Below, one piece after another: positions 10,367 to 18,708 of a DNA stretch of 64,000 nucleotides (the stretch's first letter is position 1; every line of letters begins with the position of its first letter). The translations under genes and the position numbers were made by a program. The notes below the pieces were generated by a model. The model made no database searches, had not been told where the DNA came from, and saw only the letters and a list, made by a program, of their open reading frames with translations. Source of the DNA: Cellulophaga baltica (GTDB lineage: Bacteria > Bacteroidota > Bacteroidia > Flavobacteriales > Flavobacteriaceae); NCBI RefSeq assembly GCF_018861125.1, contig NZ_JAHKQN010000018.1:62001-126000 (forward strand), written 5' to 3'.

Positions 10367-10395
10367 CATCGAAGAATTATCTTAAACAGAAAAAA

Positions 10396-12336
10396 ATGGC
10401 ATTATCATCCACAAAACCAGTTAGCATTATCTCAAATACAGATGAGGCTAAAAAGTTCGAAAAAATAAATACTGAAATTCACGACAATTCAAAAGAAGCA
10501 TCATTATATGTTGCTAATGAAATTGCCGCTTTAATAAAAGAAAGACAAAAAGAAGGTAAAAACGTTGTTTTAGGTTTAGCTACCGGATCAACACCAACTG
10601 ACGTTTATGATAACTTAGTAAAATTTCATAAAGAAGATGGTCTGTCATTTAAAAATGTAATCACATTTAATTTAGATGAGTATTACCCTATGAATGCTGA
10701 GTCTATTCATAGCTATGTTCGTTTTATGAATGAGCATTTATTTGATCATATCGATATTAAAGAATCAAACGTAAATATTCCTGATGGTTCTTTAGACAAA
10801 GAGGATGTTCGTGATTTTTGTGAAGCTTACGAAAAGAAAATTACTGAAGCTGGTGGTATTGATATTCAAGTATTGGGTATTGGTAGAACTGGACATATTG
10901 GTTTTAACGAACCTGGTTCATCTTTAAAAAGCCAAACTAGAATGGTTAGACTTGACCGTGTAACTAGATTAGATGCCGCAAGTGATTTCTTTGGTTTAGA
11001 AAACGTTCCTAATAAAGCTATCACTATGGGTGTTGGTACTATTATGGATGCTAAACGCATCATTCTAATGGCTTGGGGTGAAGGTAAAGCCGGAATCATC
11101 AAAAAATCTGTTGAAGGACCTATCAAAGAATCAATTCCTGCAACGTTTTTACAAAATCACAGTAACTGTGACTATATTGTAGATCAAGCCGCTGCTTCAT
11201 CATTAACAAGGGTTCAAACTCCATGGTTAGTTAGCGATTGTGATTGGAATGAAAACTTAATAAAAAGAGCTACAATCTGGCTTTCTGAAAAATTAGATAA
11301 AGCAATATTAAAGCTTACTAATGAAGATTATAACGAGCACGGTATGGGTAGTTTAGTTGCCGAAATAGGTTCAGCTGAGCATATTAACCTAATCGTATTC
11401 AATCAATTACAACGTACTATTACAGGTTGGCCAGGTGGTAAACCAAATGCTGACGATAGTAGTAGACCTGAAAGAAATACACCTCAAAGAAAAACTTCTT
11501 TAATATTCAGCCCACACCCTGATGATGATGTAATTTCAATGGGTGGTACATTATTACGTTTAGTTGACCAAGGTCATGATGTTCATGTTGCTTACCAAAC
11601 ATCTGGTAACATTGCGGTATTTGATGATGAAGTTATTCGTTTTATGGATTTCGCTAAAGATATTCAAGTAGACACTGATGGCTTAAATAAACAAATATCA
11701 GAAGTAAGAGAGTTTTTAAAGTCTAAAGCTCCTGGCCAAATTGATAGCCCAGAAATACAAAGAATTAAAGGTCTTATCAGAAAAGGAGAAGCACTTGCAG
11801 CTTGCCGTTACTGTGGTGTTGAAGAAGCAAATGCACACTTTCAAAACCTTCCTTTTTACGAAACTGGAACAGTTAAGAAAAAACCACATTCTGACGCGGA
11901 TGTCCAACTTACTTACGATTTATTAAACAAAATACAGCCACACCAAATATTCGCAGCTGGTGATTTATCTGATCCACATGGTACGCACCGTGTATGTTTA
12001 CAGGTAATTTTTGAAGCAATGGAAAAATTAGTTCAAGATGGAGCTAAGTGGATTGACGATTGCTACTTCTGGTTATACCGTGGTGCATGGCAAGAATGGG
12101 ATATCGCTGATATGGAAATGACAGTGCCAATCGGACCAAAAGATATGGAACGTAAGAGAAATGGTATTTTCAAGCACCAATCTCAAAAAGATGCTGCAAT
12201 GTTCCCTGGTAACGATTCAAGAGAGTTCTGGCAACGTGCTGAGCAACGTAACCAAGATACTGCTCGTAGATACAACGCATTAGGTATGGCAGAATATGAA
12301 GCTATGGAAGGCTTTGTACGCTACCATTTCAAATAA
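10396..12336 (+). CDS. nagB: Glucosamine-6-phosphate deaminase fused to a PIG-L/LmbE-type domain
   Basis: The N-terminal ~300 residues are NagB, which converts glucosamine-6-P to fructose-6-P and ammonia. Visible motifs are GLATGSTPTDVYD (phosphate loop), NLDEYYPM (catalytic Asp) and GIGRTGHIGFNEPGSS. A linker is followed at ~365-635 by a PIG-L/LmbE deacetylase-like domain with SPHPDDDVISMGG (HPDDD at 374-378) and DPHGTHRV, which supply the usual zinc ligands. The fused ~640-residue form is common in Bacteroidota. I chose the ATG at 10396 (646 residues) because the ATG at 10345 precedes the -7 element. It diverges from the DeoR regulator and murQ, and a strong terminator follows it. Whether the second domain deacetylates GlcNAc-6-P is an open hypothesis; no nagA lies nearby. 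Confidence 0.9.
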   Translation: MALSSTKPVSIISNTDEAKKFEKINTEIHDNSKEASLYVANEIAALIKERQKEGKNVVLGLATGSTPTDVYDNLVKFHKEDGLSFKNVITFNLDEYYPMNAESIHSYVRFMNEHLFDHIDIKESNVNIPDGSLDKEDVRDFCEAYEKKITEAGGIDIQVLGIGRTGHIGFNEPGSSLKSQTRMVRLDRVTRLDAASDFFGLENVPNKAITMGVGTIMDAKRIILMAWGEGKAGIIKKSVEGPIKESIPATFLQNHSNCDYIVDQAAASSLTRVQTPWLVSDCDWNENLIKRATIWLSEKLDKAILKLTNEDYNEHGMGSLVAEIGSAEHINLIVFNQLQRTITGWPGGKPNADDSSRPERNTPQRKTSLIFSPHPDDDVISMGGTLLRLVDQGHDVHVAYQTSGNIAVFDDEVIRFMDFAKDIQVDTDGLNKQISEVREFLKSKAPGQIDSPEIQRIKGLIRKGEALAACRYCGVEEANAHFQNLPFYETGTVKKKPHSDADVQLTYDLLNKIQPHQIFAAGDLSDPHGTHRVCLQVIFEAMEKLVQDGAKWIDDCYFWLYRGAWQEWDIADMEMTVPIGPKDMERKRNGIFKHQSQKDAAMFPGNDSREFWQRAEQRNQDTARRYNALGMAEYEAMEGFVRYHFK

Positions 12337-12361
12337 AGATTTTGATTTGTTGAAACCCCAA

Positions 12362-12402
12362 GCGAGGTCGTAACTTAATTGTTACGGCCTCGCTATTTTT
12401 TT
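12362..12402 (+). terminator. Strong rho-independent terminator after nagB
   Basis: A 13-base-pair stem pairs 12362-12374 (GCGAGGTCGTAAC) with 12381-12393 (GTTACGGCCTCGC), with one G-U pair and a 6-base loop. A T-run follows at 12394-12402. It separates nagB from the transporter operon. Confidence 0.88.
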
Positions 12403-12478
12403 AACAATAACCAATTGTTGTTATTTTATATCTAATTCAAATTCAATTTTCATAAATTTAGCAGAAACTAATTGATAG

Positions 12479-13753
12479 ATGATTCAGAAAGATAAGGGAG
12501 CTTGGGCTTGGGTACCTATTTTGTATTTCACACAAGGCTTACCTTATGTATTAGTTGTTACCGTATCGGTAATTATGTACAAAAAGCTTGGTGTTAGTAA
12601 TGAAGATATTGGTCTTTACACCAGTCTACTTTATTTACCCTGGGTTTTAAAACCAATTTGGAGTCCGTTTGTAGATCTAAAAAGCACGAAACGCAAATGG
12701 TTTTTAACAATGCAACTACTTATAACATTTGCTTTATTAGGTGTTGGCTTAACCATACCTACCAACATGTTCTTTACCACTACCCTAGCTTGTTTTTGGA
12801 TGGCCGCTTTTGCATCTGCTACAAATGACATTGCTTCTGATGGGTATTATATGTTAGGACTTACAGAAAAAAAACAATCTTTTTTCGTTGGTATGCGAAG
12901 TACATTTTACCGACTTGCTATGATTACAGGAGAAGGTTTGCTGGTTTTTATTGCCGGTTTTTTTGAAAATAAATATGGTGATAACACTAGAGCATGGAGT
13001 TACACAATGATTATTTCCGCTGTTTTAATGTTAGCACTTACTATTTCTAACTTTTTTGTTGCCCCCAAATACGAAACAGCAAAAAACAGCAATGTAAATG
13101 AAGAATATAATTTTTTTGAAATATTTAGCTCTTTCTTTAAAAAACCAGGTATAGGGATTGCTTTAGCATTTATACTCACCTACCGATTAGGAGAATCACA
13201 ATTAGTAAAAATGGTATCTCCTTTTTTATTAGATGAAACAAGTAAAGGAGGTTTAAATTACTCCACACAAGAACTTGGTGTTTTATTTGGTACCGTTGGG
13301 GTTATAGCATTAACCATTGGTGGTATTTTAGGAGGGATTGTAATTTCGAAAAGCGGATTAAAAAAATGGATGCTTCCCATGATTTTATCATTAAATATTC
13401 CTAATTTATTCTATGCCTTTTTGGCAATAACAAAAACAACAAGCATAACAATTGTTACAGTTACTATTGTCTTAGAGAAATTTGGCTACGGCTTTGGTTT
13501 CGCAGCTTTTTTAATGTATTTAATTTATATTGCTGACGGAAAACACAAGACTTCCCATTATGCAATTGCCACTGGTTTTATGGCATTAGGAATGATGTTA
13601 CCCGGCATGATAAGTGGTTACATTCAAAATTGGTTGGGTTATGATGGTTTTTTTATTTGGGTAGTTATCGCCGCAGTACCATCATTAATTCTTTTTCGTT
13701 TTTTAAAATATCCTACTAATTTCGGAAAAAAAGAAAATACTATTAATGAATAA
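12479..13753 (+). CDS. AmpG-like MFS transporter, probable anhydromuropeptide permease
   Basis: This 424-residue, strongly hydrophobic protein has about 12 membrane segments. The N-terminus (YFTQGLPYVLV ... KPIWSPFVDLKSTKRKW) and the block ATNDIASDGYYM resemble AmpG/PAT-family permeases, which bring GlcNAc-anhydroMurNAc peptides into the cytoplasm. It overlaps the next gene (GH3 glucosaminidase) by 8 bases and is followed by anmK, which supports muropeptide import over drug efflux. A weak TAAATTTA element lies at 12453-12460. Substrate assignment rests on context plus family resemblance. Confidence 0.78.
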   Translation: MIQKDKGAWAWVPILYFTQGLPYVLVVTVSVIMYKKLGVSNEDIGLYTSLLYLPWVLKPIWSPFVDLKSTKRKWFLTMQLLITFALLGVGLTIPTNMFFTTTLACFWMAAFASATNDIASDGYYMLGLTEKKQSFFVGMRSTFYRLAMITGEGLLVFIAGFFENKYGDNTRAWSYTMIISAVLMLALTISNFFVAPKYETAKNSNVNEEYNFFEIFSSFFKKPGIGIALAFILTYRLGESQLVKMVSPFLLDETSKGGLNYSTQELGVLFGTVGVIALTIGGILGGIVISKSGLKKWMLPMILSLNIPNLFYAFLAITKTTSITIVTVTIVLEKFGYGFGFAAFLMYLIYIADGKHKTSHYAIATGFMALGMMLPGMISGYIQNWLGYDGFFIWVVIAAVPSLILFRFLKYPTNFGKKENTINE

Positions 13754-15335
13754 ATTACTTTCTTATAGCGAGACAAAATCAACAATTCCAATTCAAGAAA
13801 AAATTGGACAATTGTTTATGCCTGCTGCATTTATAAATGATTCTGAAAAAGAAATTTTACAAATAGAAAAACTAATTACAGAACAGCATATTGGAGGCTT
13901 GTGTTTTTTTCATAGCAGAGCAAGCGCTGCAACTAATTTTGAAGGTAAAAAAAAGGTTGAATACCATAAAAACAGCTTTAAAACATTAAAAAAATTAATC
14001 AATCGTTATCAGCAAATAGCAAAATATCCACTATTAGTTAGCATTGATGCCGAATGGGGACTCGCCATGCGTGTTGAAAATACACCACAGTACCCATATG
14101 CAATAACTTTAGGTGCCATTCAAAATAATGACGAATTACTTTTTAAGGTTGGTAAAAAGATTGCAAAAGATTGCAAACTAGCGGGTATACATTGGAATTT
14201 AGCTCCTGTGGTAGATATCAATAACAACCCCAACAATCCAGTTATAGGCTACCGATCTTTTGGAGAAGACAAAAATAATGTAATTAGCAAAGCATTAGCA
14301 TTTATAAAAGGAACTGAAAGTGAAGGAATTTTAACTTGTTTGAAACATTTTCCAGGTCATGGTGATACTGAAATTGATTCTCATTTAGGATTGCCATTAA
14401 TAACAAAAAGTAAAGAAGAATTACTTGCCAATGAAATTTATCCTTTTCAAAAATTAATTACAGATAATGTTGATAGCATTATGGCTGGCCATTTATCTGT
14501 TCCTTCGCTGGCAGATGGTGATAACATTCCGTCTAGCTTATCAAAAAAAATGTTAAAAGATTTATTACGAGACGAATTACATTTTAAAGGCGTAGTTATT
14601 TCCGATGCTTTAAATATGCATGCGGTTTCAAAAAACTACGCTACAAAAGGAGAGTTAGAATGGTTAGCTTTTGATGCTGGTAATGATATTCTATGTTTTG
14701 CCGAAAACATTACAGAAGGTGCTAAAAAAATTTTAGAAAATGCATCTGAAGCTCAAATTGAAAAAAGTTTTAAACGTATCTGGAAATTAAAAGAAAAAGC
14801 ATTTAAAGCCACTAACGAATTAACCAATTTTGAAAATTCTGACACCTTAAACACTAAAATTGCAAAAGAAAGCCTTACGCTATATCACGGCAATCTATTT
14901 GATTTTAAAGACAATACTTTTATTGGCCTTGAGATCTCACAAAACCAAACCTCAACATTTTTTAACAAGATTGAAACCGCTATTCCTTTTGATAAATTTT
15001 CAACAAAAAGCAACTCAATTGATAAATTAAAGAGCAAATTTGAAGACCATGAAAACATTTTAATTGCATTATTTCCTCCGAAGACAAAACCAACAAATCT
15101 TTTCGATATTTCTAAAGAAGAAATTAATTTTATAAACGAGCTTATTTTAACAAAGAACGTTGTGCTCTATCTTTTCGGAAATCCGTATGTTTTAAATCAT
15201 ATTAAAGCAGACAAAACAACCGCAACAATAATTGCATATCAAAATTTTAAAGTTTTTCAAGAAAATGCTACCAATCACTTTTTAGAAAAATGCAACGCTC
15301 CTGGTAAAATTCCTGTTACGATAAAAGCAATATAA
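13746..15335 (+). CDS. nagZ: GH3 beta-N-acetylglucosaminidase (NagZ-like), cytoplasmic
   Basis: NagZ-type GH3 enzymes remove GlcNAc from GlcNAc-anhydroMurNAc or its peptides. In this 529-residue protein the catalytic domain spans ~15-345. KHFPGHGDTEIDSH at 200-213 includes the Asp-His dyad typical of NagZ-type enzymes, and D287 in VVISDALNMHAV is the expected nucleophile. The C-terminal ~150 residues form an extra domain, so it is longer than proteobacterial NagZ (~340). There is no signal peptide, consistent with a cytoplasmic recycling role rather than a secreted hexosaminidase. It overlaps the transporter gene by 8 bases, and anmK starts 2 bases after its stop, indicating one operon. Confidence 0.87.
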   Translation: MNKLLSYSETKSTIPIQEKIGQLFMPAAFINDSEKEILQIEKLITEQHIGGLCFFHSRASAATNFEGKKKVEYHKNSFKTLKKLINRYQQIAKYPLLVSIDAEWGLAMRVENTPQYPYAITLGAIQNNDELLFKVGKKIAKDCKLAGIHWNLAPVVDINNNPNNPVIGYRSFGEDKNNVISKALAFIKGTESEGILTCLKHFPGHGDTEIDSHLGLPLITKSKEELLANEIYPFQKLITDNVDSIMAGHLSVPSLADGDNIPSSLSKKMLKDLLRDELHFKGVVISDALNMHAVSKNYATKGELEWLAFDAGNDILCFAENITEGAKKILENASEAQIEKSFKRIWKLKEKAFKATNELTNFENSDTLNTKIAKESLTLYHGNLFDFKDNTFIGLEISQNQTSTFFNKIETAIPFDKFSTKSNSIDKLKSKFEDHENILIALFPPKTKPTNLFDISKEEINFINELILTKNVVLYLFGNPYVLNHIKADKTTATIIAYQNFKVFQENATNHFLEKCNAPGKIPVTIKAI

Positions 15336-15337
15336 TT

Positions 15338-16414
15338 ATGAAAATTTATAAGATCATCGGTTTAATGTCTGGCACTTCTTTAGACGGATTAGACTTAGCC
15401 TATTGCCATATTTGGAAAGAAAAAAACACCTGGAAATTTAACATAAAAGCTACAAAAACGGTCTCCTATACTTCTGAAATGGAATCGAAATTAAAAAACT
15501 CAATTCTACTTTCTGCTTCCGATTTATTAGAGTTTCATAACAGTTACGGTACTTGGCTAGGGCAACAAACAAAAGATTTTATTAATGAAAAAAAGTTAAT
15601 TGTAGATTATATTGCAAGTCACGGACACACCACACACCATCAACCCAAAAAAGGCTTTACCTTTCAAATAGGATCCGGACAACATATTGCAAATGAAACC
15701 GAAATTGAAGTTATATCAGACTTCAGAACTAATGATGTAGCATTAGACGGCCAGGGTGCACCTTTAGTGCCCATTGGAGATCTTTTATTTTTTAATGATT
15801 ATGATTTTTGTTTGAACTTGGGCGGTATCAGTAATATATCTTTTGATATAAATGACAAAAGAATTGCTTATGATATTGGCCTGGCTAACATGGCGCTAAA
15901 TTACATTACTAAAAAAATTAATTTAGCGTATGATAATGGTGGTCAACTAGCAAAAAAAGGAACACTGAATAAGCCAATGCTCAATGCATTGAATGATTTA
16001 GAGTTTTACAAACTCCCTTTCCCTAAATCTATCGGGTATGAATGGTTTATTAACAAAGTAGTCCCTATAATAGACAACACCAATGATACTACTGAAAATT
16101 TACTCCATACCACCATTCATCATATTACCGACAAAATTGCAGAACAAGTTTTAAAAAACACTTCAAATGAACAAAGTAATTTACTAATTACTGGTGGCGG
16201 AGCTTTGAATACTTTTCTAATTAACACCTTACAAGATAAACTTGGCAAAAAAGTAAACATTATAATTCCTTCAAAAAAAATCATAGATTTTAAAGAAGCT
16301 TTAATCTTTGCTTTAATGGGGGTTCTACGCATAAAAAAACAAACTAATGTTTTGTGTTCTGTAACTGGAGCAAAAAGAAACTCTTCAAGCGGTGTAATTT
16401 ACATTTCTAGTTAA
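15338..16414 (+). CDS. anmK: Anhydro-N-acetylmuramic acid kinase
   Basis: AnmK opens the 1,6-anhydro ring of anhydroMurNAc while phosphorylating it with ATP to give MurNAc-6-phosphate, the MurQ substrate. The 358-residue protein shows the N-terminal GLMSGTSLDGLDLAY, then SHGHTTHHQP, DGQGAPLVPIGD (catalytic Asp region), LNLGGISNIS and ITGGGALN, in the order found in the family. It is the last gene of the transporter-nagZ-anmK operon. With murQ and nagB across the divergent promoter, it completes an AnmK/MurQ-dependent recycling route. Confidence 0.92.
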   Translation: MKIYKIIGLMSGTSLDGLDLAYCHIWKEKNTWKFNIKATKTVSYTSEMESKLKNSILLSASDLLEFHNSYGTWLGQQTKDFINEKKLIVDYIASHGHTTHHQPKKGFTFQIGSGQHIANETEIEVISDFRTNDVALDGQGAPLVPIGDLLFFNDYDFCLNLGGISNISFDINDKRIAYDIGLANMALNYITKKINLAYDNGGQLAKKGTLNKPMLNALNDLEFYKLPFPKSIGYEWFINKVVPIIDNTNDTTENLLHTTIHHITDKIAEQVLKNTSNEQSNLLITGGGALNTFLINTLQDKLGKKVNIIIPSKKIIDFKEALIFALMGVLRIKKQTNVLCSVTGAKRNSSSGVIYISS

Positions 16415-16724
16415 AAAATTATAGATTATATAAAATCAAATTGTTATATTAGTTATCTCAACTTAATTTAACAAAAATAATGTCTAGTAAACAAAATGAG
16501 GTTTTTACCTATCAAAGAATAAAACTCAGGTATTTATTAACTCTTCTCAATTACAATTCTTTTATACTAAAGACTTGAAAAACTAATTCTAGTCTAGAAT
16601 TAGTAATAAATCTCCCCTAAAACACCACCAACCGAAATTTAAATTATTATTAACAAACAATTATTTAATTAAACAACAAAGCCATTGAAAAACAAAAAAT
16701 TAATTATTTAAAATTTTAATACTG
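16415..16724. other. Intergenic region between anmK and acs
   Basis: This 310-base AT-rich spacer contains a 10-base-arm palindrome (listed separately) and no recognisable gene, RNA or TAnnTTTG element. The acs promoter is expected here but I could not place it. Confidence 0.45.
16582..16604. repeat. Perfect palindrome with 10-base arms upstream of acs
   Basis: ACTAATTCTA (16582-16591) and TAGAATTAGT (16595-16604) are exact inverted arms around GTC. It has no T-run on either side, so it resembles a protein-binding site more than a terminator. It lies 121 bases upstream of the acs start. Confidence 0.5.
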
Positions 16725-18632
16725 ATGAGTAATTATCACATAAAACATTTAGAAGAATATTTTCAGGTATATCGTAAATCTATACGTAACCCTGAAGGAT
16801 TTTGGGAAGAAATTGCAGAAGAGCATTTTGTATGGAGAAAAAAATGGGACAATGTTTTAAGTTGGGATTTTTCTAAACCAGAAGTCAAATGGTTTGAAGG
16901 CGCTAAATTAAATATTACAGAGAATTGTATTGATAGACATTTACCAACACGTGGTGAAAAAACAGCAATTATTTTTGAACCTAATAATCCTGAAGACCCG
17001 GCTGAACATATAAGCTATTTTCAATTATACGAGCGTGTCTGTAAAATGGCAAACGTTTTAAAAGATAATGGTGTTAAAAAAGGTGATCGTGTATGTGTTT
17101 ACTTACCAATGATTCCTGAATTAGCTATTACAGTTTTAGCTTGTGCAAGAATTGGAGCAATACATTCTGTCGTATTTGCTGGTTTTTCATCAAACGCACT
17201 TTCTGCTAGAATAAATGATTCAGATTGTAAAATAGTAATTACATCTGATGGATCATACAGAGGTTCAAAAACTATTGATTTAAAAGGTATTGTTGATAAA
17301 GCTTTAGAAGATTGCCCAGGCGTAAAAACGACATTAGTTGCCAAACGCATCAATTCTGATATTGAGATGAAAAAAGGACGTGACAAATGGTTGCAACCGC
17401 TTTTAAATGATGCTTATGGCGATTGTGTTGCTGAAACAATGGATGCTGAAGACCCGTTATTTATTTTATACACTTCTGGCTCAACAGGCAAACCAAAAGG
17501 TATGGTGCACACTACTGGTGGCTATATGGTTTACACTGCATATACTTTTAAAAATGTATTTCAATATAGAGAAAAAGATGTATACTGGTGTACTGCCGAT
17601 ATTGGGTGGATAACCGGTCACTCATATATTGTTTACGGTCCGTTAGCAAACGGGGCTACAACTTTAATGTTTGAAGGTGTACCAAGTTACCCCGATTTTG
17701 GTCGTTTTTGGGAAGTTATTGAAAAACACAAAGTAAATCAATTCTACACTGCGCCTACAGCTATTAGAGCTTTAGCTAAAGAAAAACTTGACTACATCGA
17801 GTCTCATGATTTATCAAGTCTGAAAGTATTAGGCTCCGTTGGCGAACCAATAAATGAAGAAGCTTGGCATTGGTACAATAATAATGTTGGTAAAAAACAA
17901 AGCCCGATTGTAGATACATGGTGGCAAACAGAAACTGGTGGTATAATGATTACGCCAATACCTTATGTAACACCAGTAACTCCAACCTATGCAACATTAC
18001 CTTTTATAGGCATTCAACCTGCATTAATGGATGAAAACGGAAAAGAAATAAAAGGTAATCAAGTTGATGGACGTTTGTGTATAAAATTTCCTTGGCCATC
18101 CATGGCACGTACTATCTGGAACAATCACGAACGCTATAGAGACACTTATTTTACCGCTTATAAAAACAATTATTTCACTGGAGATGGCGCATTACGAGAC
18201 GCTGTTGGTTATTACAGAATAACAGGTCGTGTTGATGATGTCATTATCGTATCTGGTCATAATTTAGGAACTGCACCAATTGAAGATTCTATAAACGAGC
18301 ACCCAGCAATTGCAGAGTCAGCTATTGTTGGTTTCCCTCATGATGTAAAAGGAAATGCACTTTATGGTTATGTGATTCTTAAAGAAACTGGTGAAACCAG
18401 AGATAGAGATAATTTACGAAAAGAAATTAATCAACAGATTACAGAACACATTGGCCCAATTGCCAAACTGGATAAAATTCAGTTTGTAAGTGGTTTACCT
18501 AAAACACGAAGCGGAAAAATTATGCGTCGTATTTTACGTAAAATTGCCAGTAATGACACTTCAAATTTAGGAGATACAAGTACATTATTAAATCCTGAAG
18601 TAGTTCAAGAAATTATTGATAATGCAATGTAA
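16725..18632 (+). CDS. acs: Acetyl-CoA synthetase (AMP-forming)
   Basis: Acs activates acetate with ATP and CoA to acetyl-CoA through acetyl-AMP. The 635-residue length is normal. Visible motifs are the P-loop YTSGSTGKPKGMVHTTGG at 249-266, ADIGWITGHSYIVYGPL, DTWWQTETGG, and the C-terminal KTRSGKIMRR, in which K598 is the lysine usually acetylated to switch the enzyme off. The first 45 residues match the Acs N-terminal extension rather than propionyl- or medium-chain relatives. It stands alone between a 310-base spacer and a bidirectional terminator. Confidence 0.94.
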   Translation: MSNYHIKHLEEYFQVYRKSIRNPEGFWEEIAEEHFVWRKKWDNVLSWDFSKPEVKWFEGAKLNITENCIDRHLPTRGEKTAIIFEPNNPEDPAEHISYFQLYERVCKMANVLKDNGVKKGDRVCVYLPMIPELAITVLACARIGAIHSVVFAGFSSNALSARINDSDCKIVITSDGSYRGSKTIDLKGIVDKALEDCPGVKTTLVAKRINSDIEMKKGRDKWLQPLLNDAYGDCVAETMDAEDPLFILYTSGSTGKPKGMVHTTGGYMVYTAYTFKNVFQYREKDVYWCTADIGWITGHSYIVYGPLANGATTLMFEGVPSYPDFGRFWEVIEKHKVNQFYTAPTAIRALAKEKLDYIESHDLSSLKVLGSVGEPINEEAWHWYNNNVGKKQSPIVDTWWQTETGGIMITPIPYVTPVTPTYATLPFIGIQPALMDENGKEIKGNQVDGRLCIKFPWPSMARTIWNNHERYRDTYFTAYKNNYFTGDGALRDAVGYYRITGRVDDVIIVSGHNLGTAPIEDSINEHPAIAESAIVGFPHDVKGNALYGYVILKETGETRDRDNLRKEINQQITEHIGPIAKLDKIQFVSGLPKTRSGKIMRRILRKIASNDTSNLGDTSTLLNPEVVQEIIDNAM

Positions 18633-18656
18633 TTATCTGTAAAGCAAATACAAACA

Positions 18657-18690
18657 AAAGCCCTTCTAAAAATTTTAGAAGGGCTTTCTA
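18657..18690. terminator. Bidirectional terminator between acs and the MFS gene
   Basis: AAAGCCCTTCT (18657-18667) pairs with AGAAGGGCTTT (18677-18687), and inner A/T bases can extend the stem. T-rich sequence follows on both strands. It lies between two convergent genes and can serve both. Confidence 0.8.
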
Positions 18691-18708
18691 TTTAAAAAGT
18701 ATAAAACT

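Noticed and set aside
10345-10395. Upstream ATG of nagB adding 17 residues
   Set aside because: The extra codons span the TATATTTG promoter element and do not resemble the NagB N-terminus.
10866-11126. Minus-strand open frame inside nagB
   Set aside because: It is a shadow of the nagB reading frame with no family resemblance; the same holds for similar frames inside acs, mutL, moaA, relA/spoT and purA.
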